Shown here piece by piece: positions 23,311 to 29,953 of a DNA stretch of 29,953 nt. A program made the translations under genes and the position numbers. Below the pieces are notes generated by a model that was not told the DNA's origin, searched no databases, and saw only the letters and a list, made by a program, of their open reading frames with translations. The DNA is taken from positions 1-29,953 of the forward strand of contig NZ_CALUCN010000025.1 of NCBI RefSeq assembly GCF_943914565.1. The letters run 5' to 3'. The number at the start of each line of letters is the position of its first letter. Position 1 is the first letter of the stretch. This stretch comes from an uncultured Tessaracoccus sp. (GTDB taxonomy: Bacteria; Actinomycetota; Actinomycetes; Propionibacteriales; Propionibacteriaceae).

Positions 23311-24410
23311 CGACGAGTGGCGCGCGCGGGACGGACATCCTCGCGCTGGACCGGACCTCACGTCGGGTGCTGGAGGTCGTGCTGCGGCAGGGACCGATGT
23401 CGCGCGTCGACGTGGCGGCGGCGACGGGGCTCAGCTCCGCGTCGCTCACGCGGCTCACGAAACCCCTCGTCCGGGCCGGATTCCTCGAAGAGGGCGAGCC
23501 CGAGCCCGCGGCGATGGGACGACCGTCGCTGCCGCTCGCGATCGTCGACGACGCCGCCCGGTTCCTGGGAGCCAAGATCGTGCCCGGCGAGATCCACGCC
23601 GTCGTCACCGGCCTCGCCGGCCGCGTCCGGGACACGCTGGTGGTGCCGGCGGACACGGCGACACCCGAGGACGCCGCACAGGCCGTCGCCGACGTGGCGG
23701 CGCGTCTCGGTCGCTCGCACGACCTCGCCGGCATCGGGGTGGCGCTCGCCGGCGCCGTCGACCCGTTCGGGACCGTGCGACGCGCGACCCTCCTCGGCTG
23801 GCCGGAGTGCAACCTCTCCCGCTTGGTGAGCGACCGCACCGGGCTCCGGTGCAGCAGCGCCAACGACGTCGACGCGCTCGCGCTGTCGCAGCACTGGACC
23901 GGCGTGGGGCGCGGCACCGAGAACTTCGTCACGCTCACGATCGGCGCGGGCGTCGGGGCCGGGGCCGTCGTCGGCAACCAGCTGCTCGTCGGACACCAGG
24001 GATACAACGGCATGGTGGGGCACCTGCCCACGCGAGACGGCGGCACGTTCCACGACCGCCTCTCCACCGACGGACTCCGCGCCGCCGCCGGCGATGCCCT
24101 CGGCCGACCCGTCCCGGCTGCAGCGTTGCCGGGCCTCGCCCCGGAGATCGGCCCCGTCCTGGACGCCGCAGCACGCTCGCTCGCCGAGCTCGTGCTGCTG
24201 GCCAAGCATGTGTGGGGGCCGGAGAGGATCCTGCTCACGGGCGAGGGGATCTGGCTGCTCAGTGCGGGGAAGGAGGCGTTCGGCGAGGTGCTCGCCGCCC
24301 AGCGCTGGGACGACATCACGCCCCCGGACGTCGTCGTGCGCTCGCTGCAGTTCCTGGACTGGGCGACGGGAGCCGCGGCGTTGGCGATTCGGCTCGGCAT
24401 CCTCGCATAG
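23307..24410 (+). CDS. ROK-family transcriptional regulator of the alpha-galactoside operon
   Basis: A 367-aa repressor. A winged helix-turn-helix (about residues 18-60; SRVDVAAATGLSSASLTRLTKPLV) is followed by a ROK sugar-kinase-like domain (IGVALAGAVDPFGTV, NDVDALALSQHW, TIGAGVGAGAVVGNQLLVG). Most ROK proteins have a zinc motif CxCGxxGC after the GH loop; here the matching place, MVGHLPTRDGGTFHDRL, keeps the His but has no cysteine, so zinc binding is probably lost or changed. It overlaps the binding-protein gene by 4 bp and is last in the operon, which suggests autoregulation through the palindrome at 17839-17865. The inducer, presumably the imported sugar or galactose, is unknown. Confidence 0.92.
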   Translation: MTTSGARGTDILALDRTSRRVLEVVLRQGPMSRVDVAAATGLSSASLTRLTKPLVRAGFLEEGEPEPAAMGRPSLPLAIVDDAARFLGAKIVPGEIHAVVTGLAGRVRDTLVVPADTATPEDAAQAVADVAARLGRSHDLAGIGVALAGAVDPFGTVRRATLLGWPECNLSRLVSDRTGLRCSSANDVDALALSQHWTGVGRGTENFVTLTIGAGVGAGAVVGNQLLVGHQGYNGMVGHLPTRDGGTFHDRLSTDGLRAAAGDALGRPVPAAALPGLAPEIGPVLDAAARSLAELVLLAKHVWGPERILLTGEGIWLLSAGKEAFGEVLAAQRWDDITPPDVVVRSLQFLDWATGAAALAIRLGILA

Positions 24411-24441
24411 GGCACTCTGGTGGCGAACCGTCAGGAGGACC

Positions 24442-25584
24442 ATGACCCCACCGCTTCGTCTCCACGCGCCCAGCCGCCGCGACGCCGTCGTGGTGGACCT
24501 GCCCGTCGTGCTCGCCCCGATGGCAGGCGTCACCAACGCGGCCTACCGGCAACTGTGCCGCGAGCAGGGCGCCGGCCTGTACGTCTGCGAGATGATCACC
24601 TCCCGCGGGCTCACGTGCGGGGACCCGAGGACGAGGGACATGCTCCAGTTCGACCCGGGCGAGACGACCCGCTCGGTCCAGCTCTACGGCGTCGACGCCG
24701 ACGTGATGGCCGACGCGGCCCGGATCCTCGTCACCGAGTACGACGTGCAGCACATCGACCTCAACTTCGGCTGTCCCGTGCCGAAGGTCACCCGGCGCGG
24801 CGGCGGGGGAGTGCTGCCCTACAAGCGCGCCCGCTTGCGGGCCATCATCCGGGAGACCGTCCGCGCCGCCGACGAGTTCGGCGTGCCGGTCACCGTGAAG
24901 ACGAGGATCGGGATCGACGACGAGCACGAGACGTTCCTGGACGCGGGTCGCATCGCGCAGGAGGAGAGCGCGGCCGCGATCGCGCTGCACGGACGCACGG
25001 TCCAGCAGGCGTACGCCGGTGAGGCCGACTGGTCGCGCATCGCCGAGCTCAAGCGAGCCGTCGACATCCCCGTCCTCGGCAACGGCGACATCTGGGAGGC
25101 CGAGGACGCCCAGCGCATGATGGTCGAGACCGGCTGCGACGGCGTCGTGATCGGGCGCGGGTGCCTCGGCAGGCCGTGGCTGTTCGGGGACCTCGCGCAC
25201 GCCTTCGCCGGGTCCGGCCAGCGCGCCCGACCGCGGCTGGGCGAGGTGGGTCGCATGCTGGTCCGGCACGCGGAACTGCTCGAGCACCACTTCGGCTCGC
25301 GCGGCGTCATCGACCTGCGCAAGCACATGGCGTGGTACTTCAAGGGCTACCCCGTGGGCGAGCTGCGCAAGTCGTTCGCGATGATCTCGAGCGTCGACGA
25401 GCTGCGGGGCCTCGTCGCGCAGCTCGACCAGGAGGCCGAGTTCCCGGAGCAGGAACTGGGCACGCCGCGTGGACGGCAGGGCAGTCCCAGGGGCAAGGTG
25501 GTGCTGCCGCACGGGTGGTACGACGACACCAGCGGCACCGGACTGGACCTTGCCGACGCCGAGCTCGGCACGAGTGGAGGATGA
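24442..25584 (+). CDS. tRNA-dihydrouridine synthase (DusB-like)
   Basis: A 380-aa FMN enzyme that reduces uridines in the D-loop of tRNA. The opening VVLAPMAGVTNAAYRQLCREQGAG is the Dus signature. The catalytic cysteine is C111 in DLNFGCPVPKV, and FMN-binding segments are KTRIG, LHGRT, GNGDIW and GRGCLGRPWLF. The C-terminal helical domain contains RKHMAWYFKGYP. RRGGGGVLPYKR replaces the shorter KLAGSALL-like loop of enterobacterial DusB. ATG 24442 is preceded by AGGAGG (24433-24438). Its stop overlaps a first possible dgt start; the genes dus-dgt-dnaG probably form one transcription unit, apart from an internal dnaG promoter. Confidence 0.93.
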   Translation: MTPPLRLHAPSRRDAVVVDLPVVLAPMAGVTNAAYRQLCREQGAGLYVCEMITSRGLTCGDPRTRDMLQFDPGETTRSVQLYGVDADVMADAARILVTEYDVQHIDLNFGCPVPKVTRRGGGGVLPYKRARLRAIIRETVRAADEFGVPVTVKTRIGIDDEHETFLDAGRIAQEESAAAIALHGRTVQQAYAGEADWSRIAELKRAVDIPVLGNGDIWEAEDAQRMMVETGCDGVVIGRGCLGRPWLFGDLAHAFAGSGQRARPRLGEVGRMLVRHAELLEHHFGSRGVIDLRKHMAWYFKGYPVGELRKSFAMISSVDELRGLVAQLDQEAEFPEQELGTPRGRQGSPRGKVVLPHGWYDDTSGTGLDLADAELGTSGG

Positions 25585-25586
25585 CG

Positions 25587-26696
25587 ATGCAGGAGCCGTT
25601 GCCGCGCGCGAAGCAGTGGGCGCACACGATGCGTGGCCACACCGGTGGCGAGGTGGTCACCGCCCACGCCGACAGCACACTCGGGCCCTCCCGCGCCACG
25701 CCCCGGCACCGCGAGGAGCGCGAGGCGATCGAGCGGGAGATGCTCGACGAGTGCGCGACCTTCGCCGAGGGCGCCGGCCACCGCGAGCGTGAGGAGGAGC
25801 CGGACCCGTTCCGCACCTGCTTCGAGCGTGACCGGGACCGCATCGTCCACTCCGCGGCGTTCCGCCGGCTGGCAGGGAAGACGCAGGTCGTCGTGTACCC
25901 CACGGACCACCAGCGCACCCGCCTCACGCACGCGCTCGAGGTCGCGCAGTGCGCCGTGGCGCTCGCGCGCGGCGTCGGCGTGAACGTCACCCTCGCCGAC
26001 GCGATGGCGCTCGGCCACGACTGTGGCCACGGCCCCGGCGGCCACGCCAGCGAGGACGCGTTCGACGCGTTCATCCCCGAGGGCTACGACCACGGGCCGT
26101 GGGGCGCCGACGTCGTCCTGCGCGACCTCAACCTCTGCGCGGAGACCCTCGACGGGATCCGCAACCACTCCTGGTCCCGCCCGGCACCGACGACGATCGA
26201 AGGGGAGATCGTGAGCTGGGCCGACCGCATCGCGTACTGCGCGCACGACCTCGAGGACGCGATCCACGCCGGCATCGTCGTCGAGGCGGACCTGCCCCAG
26301 GTGGTGCGCGAGGTGGCGGGGGTCCGTCGCAGGGAGCAACTGGCGACGTTCCTCAACGGGGTCATCCGCACGACGATCCGCACCGGCCGCGTCGGGCTCG
26401 ACCCCGATCGCGCCGAGGCGCTGGCCGCGTTGCGGCGATTCAACTACGAACGCATCTACACACGGCCGGAATCCGTCGACCAGTCCCGGACCGTCGTCGC
26501 GGTGCTGCGCGGGCTCGTGGAGCACTACCTCGAGCATCCCGACGCGATGCCGGCCCCGTACCGCACGGAGGACCTCGTGCGTGGCGCGGTGACCTACGTC
26601 GGTGGCATGACCGACCGGTTCGCGTTCGAACAGGCGCAGCGTCTGCTCGGCTGGGACCCGAAGCGACTGCCGCGCGGCATCGGCCGGGGAGCCTGA
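25587..26696 (+). CDS. dgt: Deoxyguanosinetriphosphate triphosphohydrolase-like HD protein
   Basis: A 369-aa HD-domain phosphohydrolase that cleaves dNTPs to nucleoside and triphosphate. The four metal ligands are visible: H115 (RLTHALEVAQ), H144-D145 (ALGHDCGHGPGGH) and D213 (VSWADRIAYCAHDLED). DPFRTCFERDRDRIVHSAAFRRLAGKTQVV is the conserved entry to the domain. About 70 residues precede it, acidic and Glu/Arg-rich, a longer N terminus than in the shortest relatives. ATG 25587 is chosen because GGAGG (25576-25580) is 6 bases away; the ATG at 25581 abuts that sequence and overlaps the dus stop. Location next to dnaG is conserved in actinobacteria and fits a role in dNTP balance; the preferred nucleotide is not known. 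Confidence 0.92.
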   Translation: MQEPLPRAKQWAHTMRGHTGGEVVTAHADSTLGPSRATPRHREEREAIEREMLDECATFAEGAGHREREEEPDPFRTCFERDRDRIVHSAAFRRLAGKTQVVVYPTDHQRTRLTHALEVAQCAVALARGVGVNVTLADAMALGHDCGHGPGGHASEDAFDAFIPEGYDHGPWGADVVLRDLNLCAETLDGIRNHSWSRPAPTTIEGEIVSWADRIAYCAHDLEDAIHAGIVVEADLPQVVREVAGVRRREQLATFLNGVIRTTIRTGRVGLDPDRAEALAALRRFNYERIYTRPESVDQSRTVVAVLRGLVEHYLEHPDAMPAPYRTEDLVRGAVTYVGGMTDRFAFEQAQRLLGWDPKRLPRGIGRGA

Positions 26697-26718
26697 CGCG
26701 CGCCCTTCCCCCTCGGGC

Positions 26719-26724
26719 TAGGAT
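26719..26724 (+). promoter_or_regulatory. Candidate -10 box of dnaG
   Basis: TAGGAT lies 7 bases before the GTG at 26732, and the alternative ATG at 26723 is inside it. CTGACG (26693-26698) is a possible but widely spaced -35. It suggests an internal, leaderless promoter for dnaG in addition to read-through from dus-dgt. Confidence 0.45.
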
Positions 26725-26731
26725 GGCCAGC

Positions 26732-28546
26732 GTGGCGGGCAGGATCAGGGACGAGGACATCGCGAAGGTTCGCGAACGTGCCCGCATCGAGGAGATCGTC
26801 GGCGAGTACGTGATGCTGCGCAACGCCGGCTCCGGATCGTTGAAGGGCCTGTGCCCGTTCCACGACGAGAAGACGCCCAGCTTCCACGTGACCCCCTCGA
26901 GGGGCTTCTTCTACTGCTTCGGCTGTGGCGAGGGTGGCGACGTCATCACGTTCCTGCAGCGGCAGCTGAACCTCACGTTCCTCGAAGCCATCCAGATGCT
27001 GGCCGACCGCTACTCGGTGGAGCTCGTCATCGAGGACGACGGCAAACCCGGCACCCCGCCGGGGCTTCGCCGTCGGATCCTCGCCGCGAACCAGGCGGCC
27101 GAGGACTTCTACGCCGCGCAGCTGGACAGCCCGGAGGCGATCACGGCCCGGCAGTTCCTGGACGGGCGCGGTTTCACCCGGGAGCACGCGAAGCACTTCA
27201 AGGTGGGCTACGCCCCCAGACACGGCTCGGCGCTGCGGCAGACGCTGCACGCGCAGGGCTTCGACGACGAGACGCTCGTCGCGGCCGGGCTCGTGCGCGA
27301 CTTCGGGCGAGACTTCTTCACCGGACGGCTGCTGTGGCCGATCCGCGACTCGGCACAGTCCGTGCTGGGCTTCGGCGCCCGTCGGATCCATGACGACGAC
27401 CGGCTGCCAGCGAAGTACCTCAACACGCCCGAGACGCCCGTCTACAAGAAGTCCCAGGTGCTCTACGGCATCGACCTCGCCCGACGCGAGATCGGCAAGC
27501 GGTCCCAAGCCGTGGTCGTGGAGGGATACACCGATGTGATGGCCGCCCACGTCGCGGGCGTCGAGACGGCGGTGGCGTCGTGCGGCACGGCGTTCGGGGA
27601 TGGGCACGCCCGCATCCTGCAACGCCTCCTCGGTACCCAGGACGGGCTCCACGGTGAGGTCGTCTTCACGTTCGACGGGGACGCGGCCGGCCAGGCCGCC
27701 GCGCTGAAGGTGTTCAAGGGCGACCACAACTTCGTCGCACAGACCTACGTCGCCGTCGAGCCGACGGGCCTCGACCCGTGCGACCTGCGGATGCAGTCCG
27801 GGGACGCGGCGGTGCGGGAGCTCGTCGCGAGGCGGGTGCCGCTGTACCAGTTCGTGATGGAGAACATCGCCAAGCGCTACGACCTCGACCGCGCCGAGGG
27901 GCGCGTCGGTGCGGCCCGGGAGGCCGCGGAGCTCGTGGAGTCCATCCGGGACCGGTCCCTCGTCGGGCAGTACCTGAGGGACCTGTCGCACATCCTCGGC
28001 ATGGACATCGCCGACGTCCGCCGCGAGGTGCGACGGCGCCCCACCGCCGAGGTGCGTGCGGTCGAGGACGTGCCGACGGTGGACCCGGGGTGGCCGGACC
28101 CGCACGACCGGGCGCTCAGGATCGAGCGGGACACGTTGAAGCTCATGCTGCAGCACCCCACGACGTTCGACACCGACTGGAACGGCGTCCAGCCGAGGGA
28201 CTTCACGCATCCCGGCTACGCGGCGATCATGCGGCTGATCCGTTCGGAGCCCTATGGCGAGGGCTGGCAGGACCGGCTGCGCGCAGGCGCCCCGTCGGAG
28301 CTCGCGGCCCAGCTCCTCGTCGCGCTGCTCGTCGAGCCGCTGTGGCGGGACCCGGACGAGCGCTACTCGCTCGGGCACAGCTCGAGGCTGCAGCTGCGGC
28401 GGATCACCGGCGAGCTGGACGACCTGCGTTCGCGGCTGCAGCGCATGGACCCGACCAAGGACGTCGAGGACTACCGGGCGATGTTCCTCGAGCTCACGGA
28501 AATGGAGATGCATCGCAAGCGACTGCTGCAACAGGGGATGGCCTGA
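26732..28546 (+). CDS. dnaG: DNA primase DnaG
   Basis: A 604-aa primase that makes RNA primers at the replication fork. The zinc-binding domain has C41-x2-H44 (CPFHDEKTPSF) and C62-x2-C65 (YCFGCG). The catalytic core contains the Toprim residues E in VVVEGYTDVM and DxD in FTFDGDAAG. A C-terminal helicase-binding domain (from about residue 460) follows. Length is within the actinobacterial range. GTG 26732 is chosen because homologues start close to AGRIRDEDIAKVRERA and TAGGAT is 7 bases upstream; ATG 26723 would add three residues. The last 53 bp overlap, tail to tail, the 3' end of the convergent sigma factor gene. Confidence 0.96.
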   Translation: MAGRIRDEDIAKVRERARIEEIVGEYVMLRNAGSGSLKGLCPFHDEKTPSFHVTPSRGFFYCFGCGEGGDVITFLQRQLNLTFLEAIQMLADRYSVELVIEDDGKPGTPPGLRRRILAANQAAEDFYAAQLDSPEAITARQFLDGRGFTREHAKHFKVGYAPRHGSALRQTLHAQGFDDETLVAAGLVRDFGRDFFTGRLLWPIRDSAQSVLGFGARRIHDDDRLPAKYLNTPETPVYKKSQVLYGIDLARREIGKRSQAVVVEGYTDVMAAHVAGVETAVASCGTAFGDGHARILQRLLGTQDGLHGEVVFTFDGDAAGQAAALKVFKGDHNFVAQTYVAVEPTGLDPCDLRMQSGDAAVRELVARRVPLYQFVMENIAKRYDLDRAEGRVGAAREAAELVESIRDRSLVGQYLRDLSHILGMDIADVRREVRRRPTAEVRAVEDVPTVDPGWPDPHDRALRIERDTLKLMLQHPTTFDTDWNGVQPRDFTHPGYAAIMRLIRSEPYGEGWQDRLRAGAPSELAAQLLVALLVEPLWRDPDERYSLGHSSRLQLRRITGELDDLRSRLQRMDPTKDVEDYRAMFLELTEMEMHRKRLLQQGMA

Positions 28547-29294
28547 CCACCGGACGGCGCGAGACCATCCGGTCCTGCGAGAGCAGCGATCTGGCCTCCT
28601 CGATCGCCAGCTGCTCCCAGCGGGAGATCGTCGACGTGGAGACGCCGAAGTGCCGCGCGATGGCGTCCTGCGGCCAGACCTCGCCGTCGAGCCCGAAGCG
28701 CATGCGCAGCACGGCACTGTGGCGGGGCGCGAGGAGCGCGACGAAGTCGGTGCCGTGCCGATCGATGTCCTCGTAGGGGTCCGTGGGGTCGACGAGGCGG
28801 TCGAGGACCTCGGGATCGGCGCGTCGGGCGAGCGCGAGGGGATTCACCGTCGGCGACTGCTCCGCGTCGTCGTGGTGGCGACGAAGCGCGCGGAAGTGCC
28901 GGGAGTCGGAGACGTACGTCGAGCCCTGCTCGAAGTGTTGCATCCGCCTGGCGATCGCGCCGTGCGCGTAGGTGGAGAGGCGATAGCCCAGTTCGGGGCG
29001 GTACTTGCGGATCGCGTCGCGCAGCGCGAGGCACCCTTCCTGGAACAGCTCGTCGACGTCGCCGTGCCCGCGGCGGTTGGCGTCGATCGCGATGCGCATC
29101 ACGAGTCGGAGGTTGCCCTCCCAGAGGGTCCGCTCCGCAGCGAGGCCGAGCAAGAGGGCCTGCCAGAGCTCGAGGCGGGTGGGGAGCACGCGCAGCAGCG
29201 CGGTGGCGGGCTCGATCAGGGCGACGCCCCAGGCGAGGGCGCGTTGTTCGTCGGGGGTGATGTCGTACTCGGGAAGTCTCAGCGTGGTGAACAT
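28494..29294 (-). CDS. RNA polymerase sigma-70 family factor
   Basis: A 266-aa sigma factor with region 2 (about residues 57-125: EGNLRLVMRIAIDANRRGHGDVDELFQEGCLALRDAIRKYRPELGYRLSTYAHGAIARRMQ) and region 4 (about 185-235: LLAPRHSAVLRMRFGLDGEVWPQDAIARHFGVSTSTISRWEQLAIEEARSLL). The first 50 residues show no recognised region 1.2, and region 3 is poorly conserved. It is too large and too group-1/2-like in region 2 for a typical ECF factor, yet far shorter than a housekeeping sigma, so it may be a small group-2 or group-3 type. ATG 29294 has AGGTGG about 9 bases upstream. The last 18 codons are antisense to dnaG. It is divergent from the next gene. Its promoter specificity is unknown. Confidence 0.85.
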   Translation of the reverse strand: MFTTLRLPEYDITPDEQRALAWGVALIEPATALLRVLPTRLELWQALLLGLAAERTLWEGNLRLVMRIAIDANRRGHGDVDELFQEGCLALRDAIRKYRPELGYRLSTYAHGAIARRMQHFEQGSTYVSDSRHFRALRRHHDDAEQSPTVNPLALARRADPEVLDRLVDPTDPYEDIDRHGTDFVALLAPRHSAVLRMRFGLDGEVWPQDAIARHFGVSTSTISRWEQLAIEEARSLLSQDRMVSRRPVVRPSPVAAVACDASPFP

Positions 29295-29361
29295 GGCTCA
29301 AGCCCACCTGCCGACGGGGGCGCCGGTCCGACATCTCCACACGGGGTCTGCCGGGGCGAGC

Positions 29362-29380
29362 GGACAACACCATCTTGTCC
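29362..29380. promoter_or_regulatory. Inverted repeat between the sigma factor gene and the last gene
   Basis: GGACAA (29362-29367) and TTGTCC (29375-29380) are exact inverse complements around 7 bases. It lies between divergent starts (29294 minus, 29401 plus), where a regulator could act on both. The regulator is unknown. Confidence 0.4.
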
Positions 29381-29388
29381 ACATGGTG

Positions 29389-29394
29389 CAGGAT
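29389..29394 (+). promoter_or_regulatory. Candidate -10 box of the last gene
   Basis: CAGGAT lies 6 bases before ATG 29401, the same geometry as other leaderless starts in the window. The same stretch (AGGATGGGGG) could instead act as a weak ribosome binding site. Confidence 0.3.
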
Positions 29395-29400
29395 GGGGGT

Positions 29401-29880
29401 ATGCATGCACGAAAGGATGCCGAGCTGCGGGCCGTTCTCGGCCGGTCCGCGACGATCCTCGCCGAGGCCAGCGGCCCCGACGGGCTCGCGCTGGTCGGTA
29501 CCGCGGACCGGCTCGCAGCGCGGGTCGACGACGAGTGGCGCGTCTTCGGCTGGCACGAGATCGAGCGCGGCGCATGGCGCGCGCAGTCCGGCCGGATGCG
29601 GTGGGTGGACGTCGAGGGACGTCCCACCGAGGTCGTCGTCGACGAGCCCGGCCGGCTGCCGATGCTGTTCCAGGAGCGTGTCCAGGCGTCGACGCTCGTG
29701 ACCGTGCACCTGGACGTCGAGCCGGGTGAGGTACGCATCGTCGCCCGCCGCGCCCTCGACGGTTCGGACGACGTTCGGTTCTACGCGGCGCCGAGCGGCG
29801 GCGCGTCGCTGGACTCCGAGCCGGTCCGGGCGCTCGTCGTCGCGGAGACCGAGCGAATCCGCGCCGAGTACGGCCTCTGA
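29401..29880 (+). CDS. Conserved-looking protein of unknown function
   Basis: A 159-aa soluble protein with alternating short strands and charged residues, no signal peptide and no membrane helix. The order of segments (LRAVLGRSATILAEASG, RLAARVDDEWRVFGWHEIERGAW, then LPMLFQERVQASTLVTVHLDVEPGEVRIVARRALDG, and a C-terminal helix ALVVAETERIRAEYGL) suggests an alpha/beta domain, but no named family is recognised. Proteins with this layout seem common in actinobacteria as hypotheticals. ATG 29401 is preferred to ATG 29383, which lies beside the inverted repeat. It is divergent from the sigma factor gene and might be linked to it. No function is proposed. Confidence 0.75.
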   Translation: MHARKDAELRAVLGRSATILAEASGPDGLALVGTADRLAARVDDEWRVFGWHEIERGAWRAQSGRMRWVDVEGRPTEVVVDEPGRLPMLFQERVQASTLVTVHLDVEPGEVRIVARRALDGSDDVRFYAAPSGGASLDSEPVRALVVAETERIRAEYGL

Positions 29881-29953
29881 CGGAAGCACTCTGCGCGAAT
29901 CGTGGTACCTCATTGTCAATTCCCCGGATGGTGGGGGCCGTACCTCACATGGT
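29881..29953. other. Intergenic end of the window
   Basis: 73 bases after the last stop codon. The octamer GTACCTCA occurs twice (about 29905 and 29940) and TTGTCA (29913-29918) resembles a -35 box, but no properly spaced -10 box, tRNA or ORF start can be assigned. Confidence 0.3.

Noticed and set aside
29881..29953. tRNA gene sought at the end of the window
   Set aside because: No cloverleaf arms or T-loop consensus found in the 73 remaining bases.

Overview
The window looks like chromosome of a high-GC actinobacterium, most likely from the Propionibacteriales (a Tessaracoccus- or Propionibacteriaceae-like organism). This is inferred from the very high GC, the heavy use of GTG starts and leaderless promoters, and an actinobacterial gene neighbourhood: phoH-ybeY-corC-era, leuA, recO/uppS, znu/zur and dus-dgt-dnaG. 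No tRNA, rRNA, insertion sequence, prophage or CRISPR array was seen.

Layout. 1-2340: the 3' part of a 13E12/DUF222-type HNH protein, a ClgR-like XRE regulator and an NAD-dependent epimerase/reductase. 2357-3541: a divergent pair, a queuosine-precursor-transporter family membrane protein (-) and a DUF5709 protein (+). 3615-8526: a tightly overlapping operon phoH-ybeY-amino acid permease-corC-era (ribosome maturation and RNA quality control, with an extra permease). 8537-10400: leuA (-) with its own leader peptide and alternative RNA pairings. 10527-12685: type I citrate synthase followed by an overlapping gene of unknown function. 12714-14277: uppS (-) and recO (+), divergent, both apparently leaderless. 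14257-17428: znuA-znuC-znuB-zur (-), a zinc-uptake operon with a Zur-like box over the znuA promoter. 17518-17793: a small ABM-like protein. 17873-24410: an alpha-galactoside operon: GH36 alpha-galactosidase, two ABC permeases, a lipoprotein binding protein and a ROK repressor, with no ATPase gene. 24442-28546: dus-dgt-dnaG (tRNA dihydrouridine, dNTP hydrolysis, primase). 28494-29294: a sigma-70 family factor (-) whose 3' end overlaps that of dnaG. 29401-29880: an unrecognised 159-aa gene.

The most interesting signals are regulatory. (1) leuA has a leaderless leader peptide, MTHRLLLGSRSEAQSS, with three successive Leu codons. It is followed by an 11-bp perfect stem whose 3' arm can instead pair with the leuA ribosome binding site: a self-contained model for ribosome-mediated translational attenuation. 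(2) phoH has no ATG or GTG at the expected place. A CTG codon with a well-placed Shine-Dalgarno sequence lies behind a 10-bp hairpin at the predicted 5' end of the mRNA, and that CTG overlaps the stop codon of a 15-codon upstream ORF. (3) A 27-bp interrupted palindrome sits between the promoter and the start of the alpha-galactosidase gene, a good candidate site for the ROK repressor encoded last in the operon. (4) An 18-bp palindrome overlaps the -10 box of citrate synthase. (5) About ten genes show a -10-like hexamer 6-7 bases before the start codon, which points to widespread leaderless transcripts.

All calls are from reading sequence and translations by eye. No alignment, folding or database search was run.
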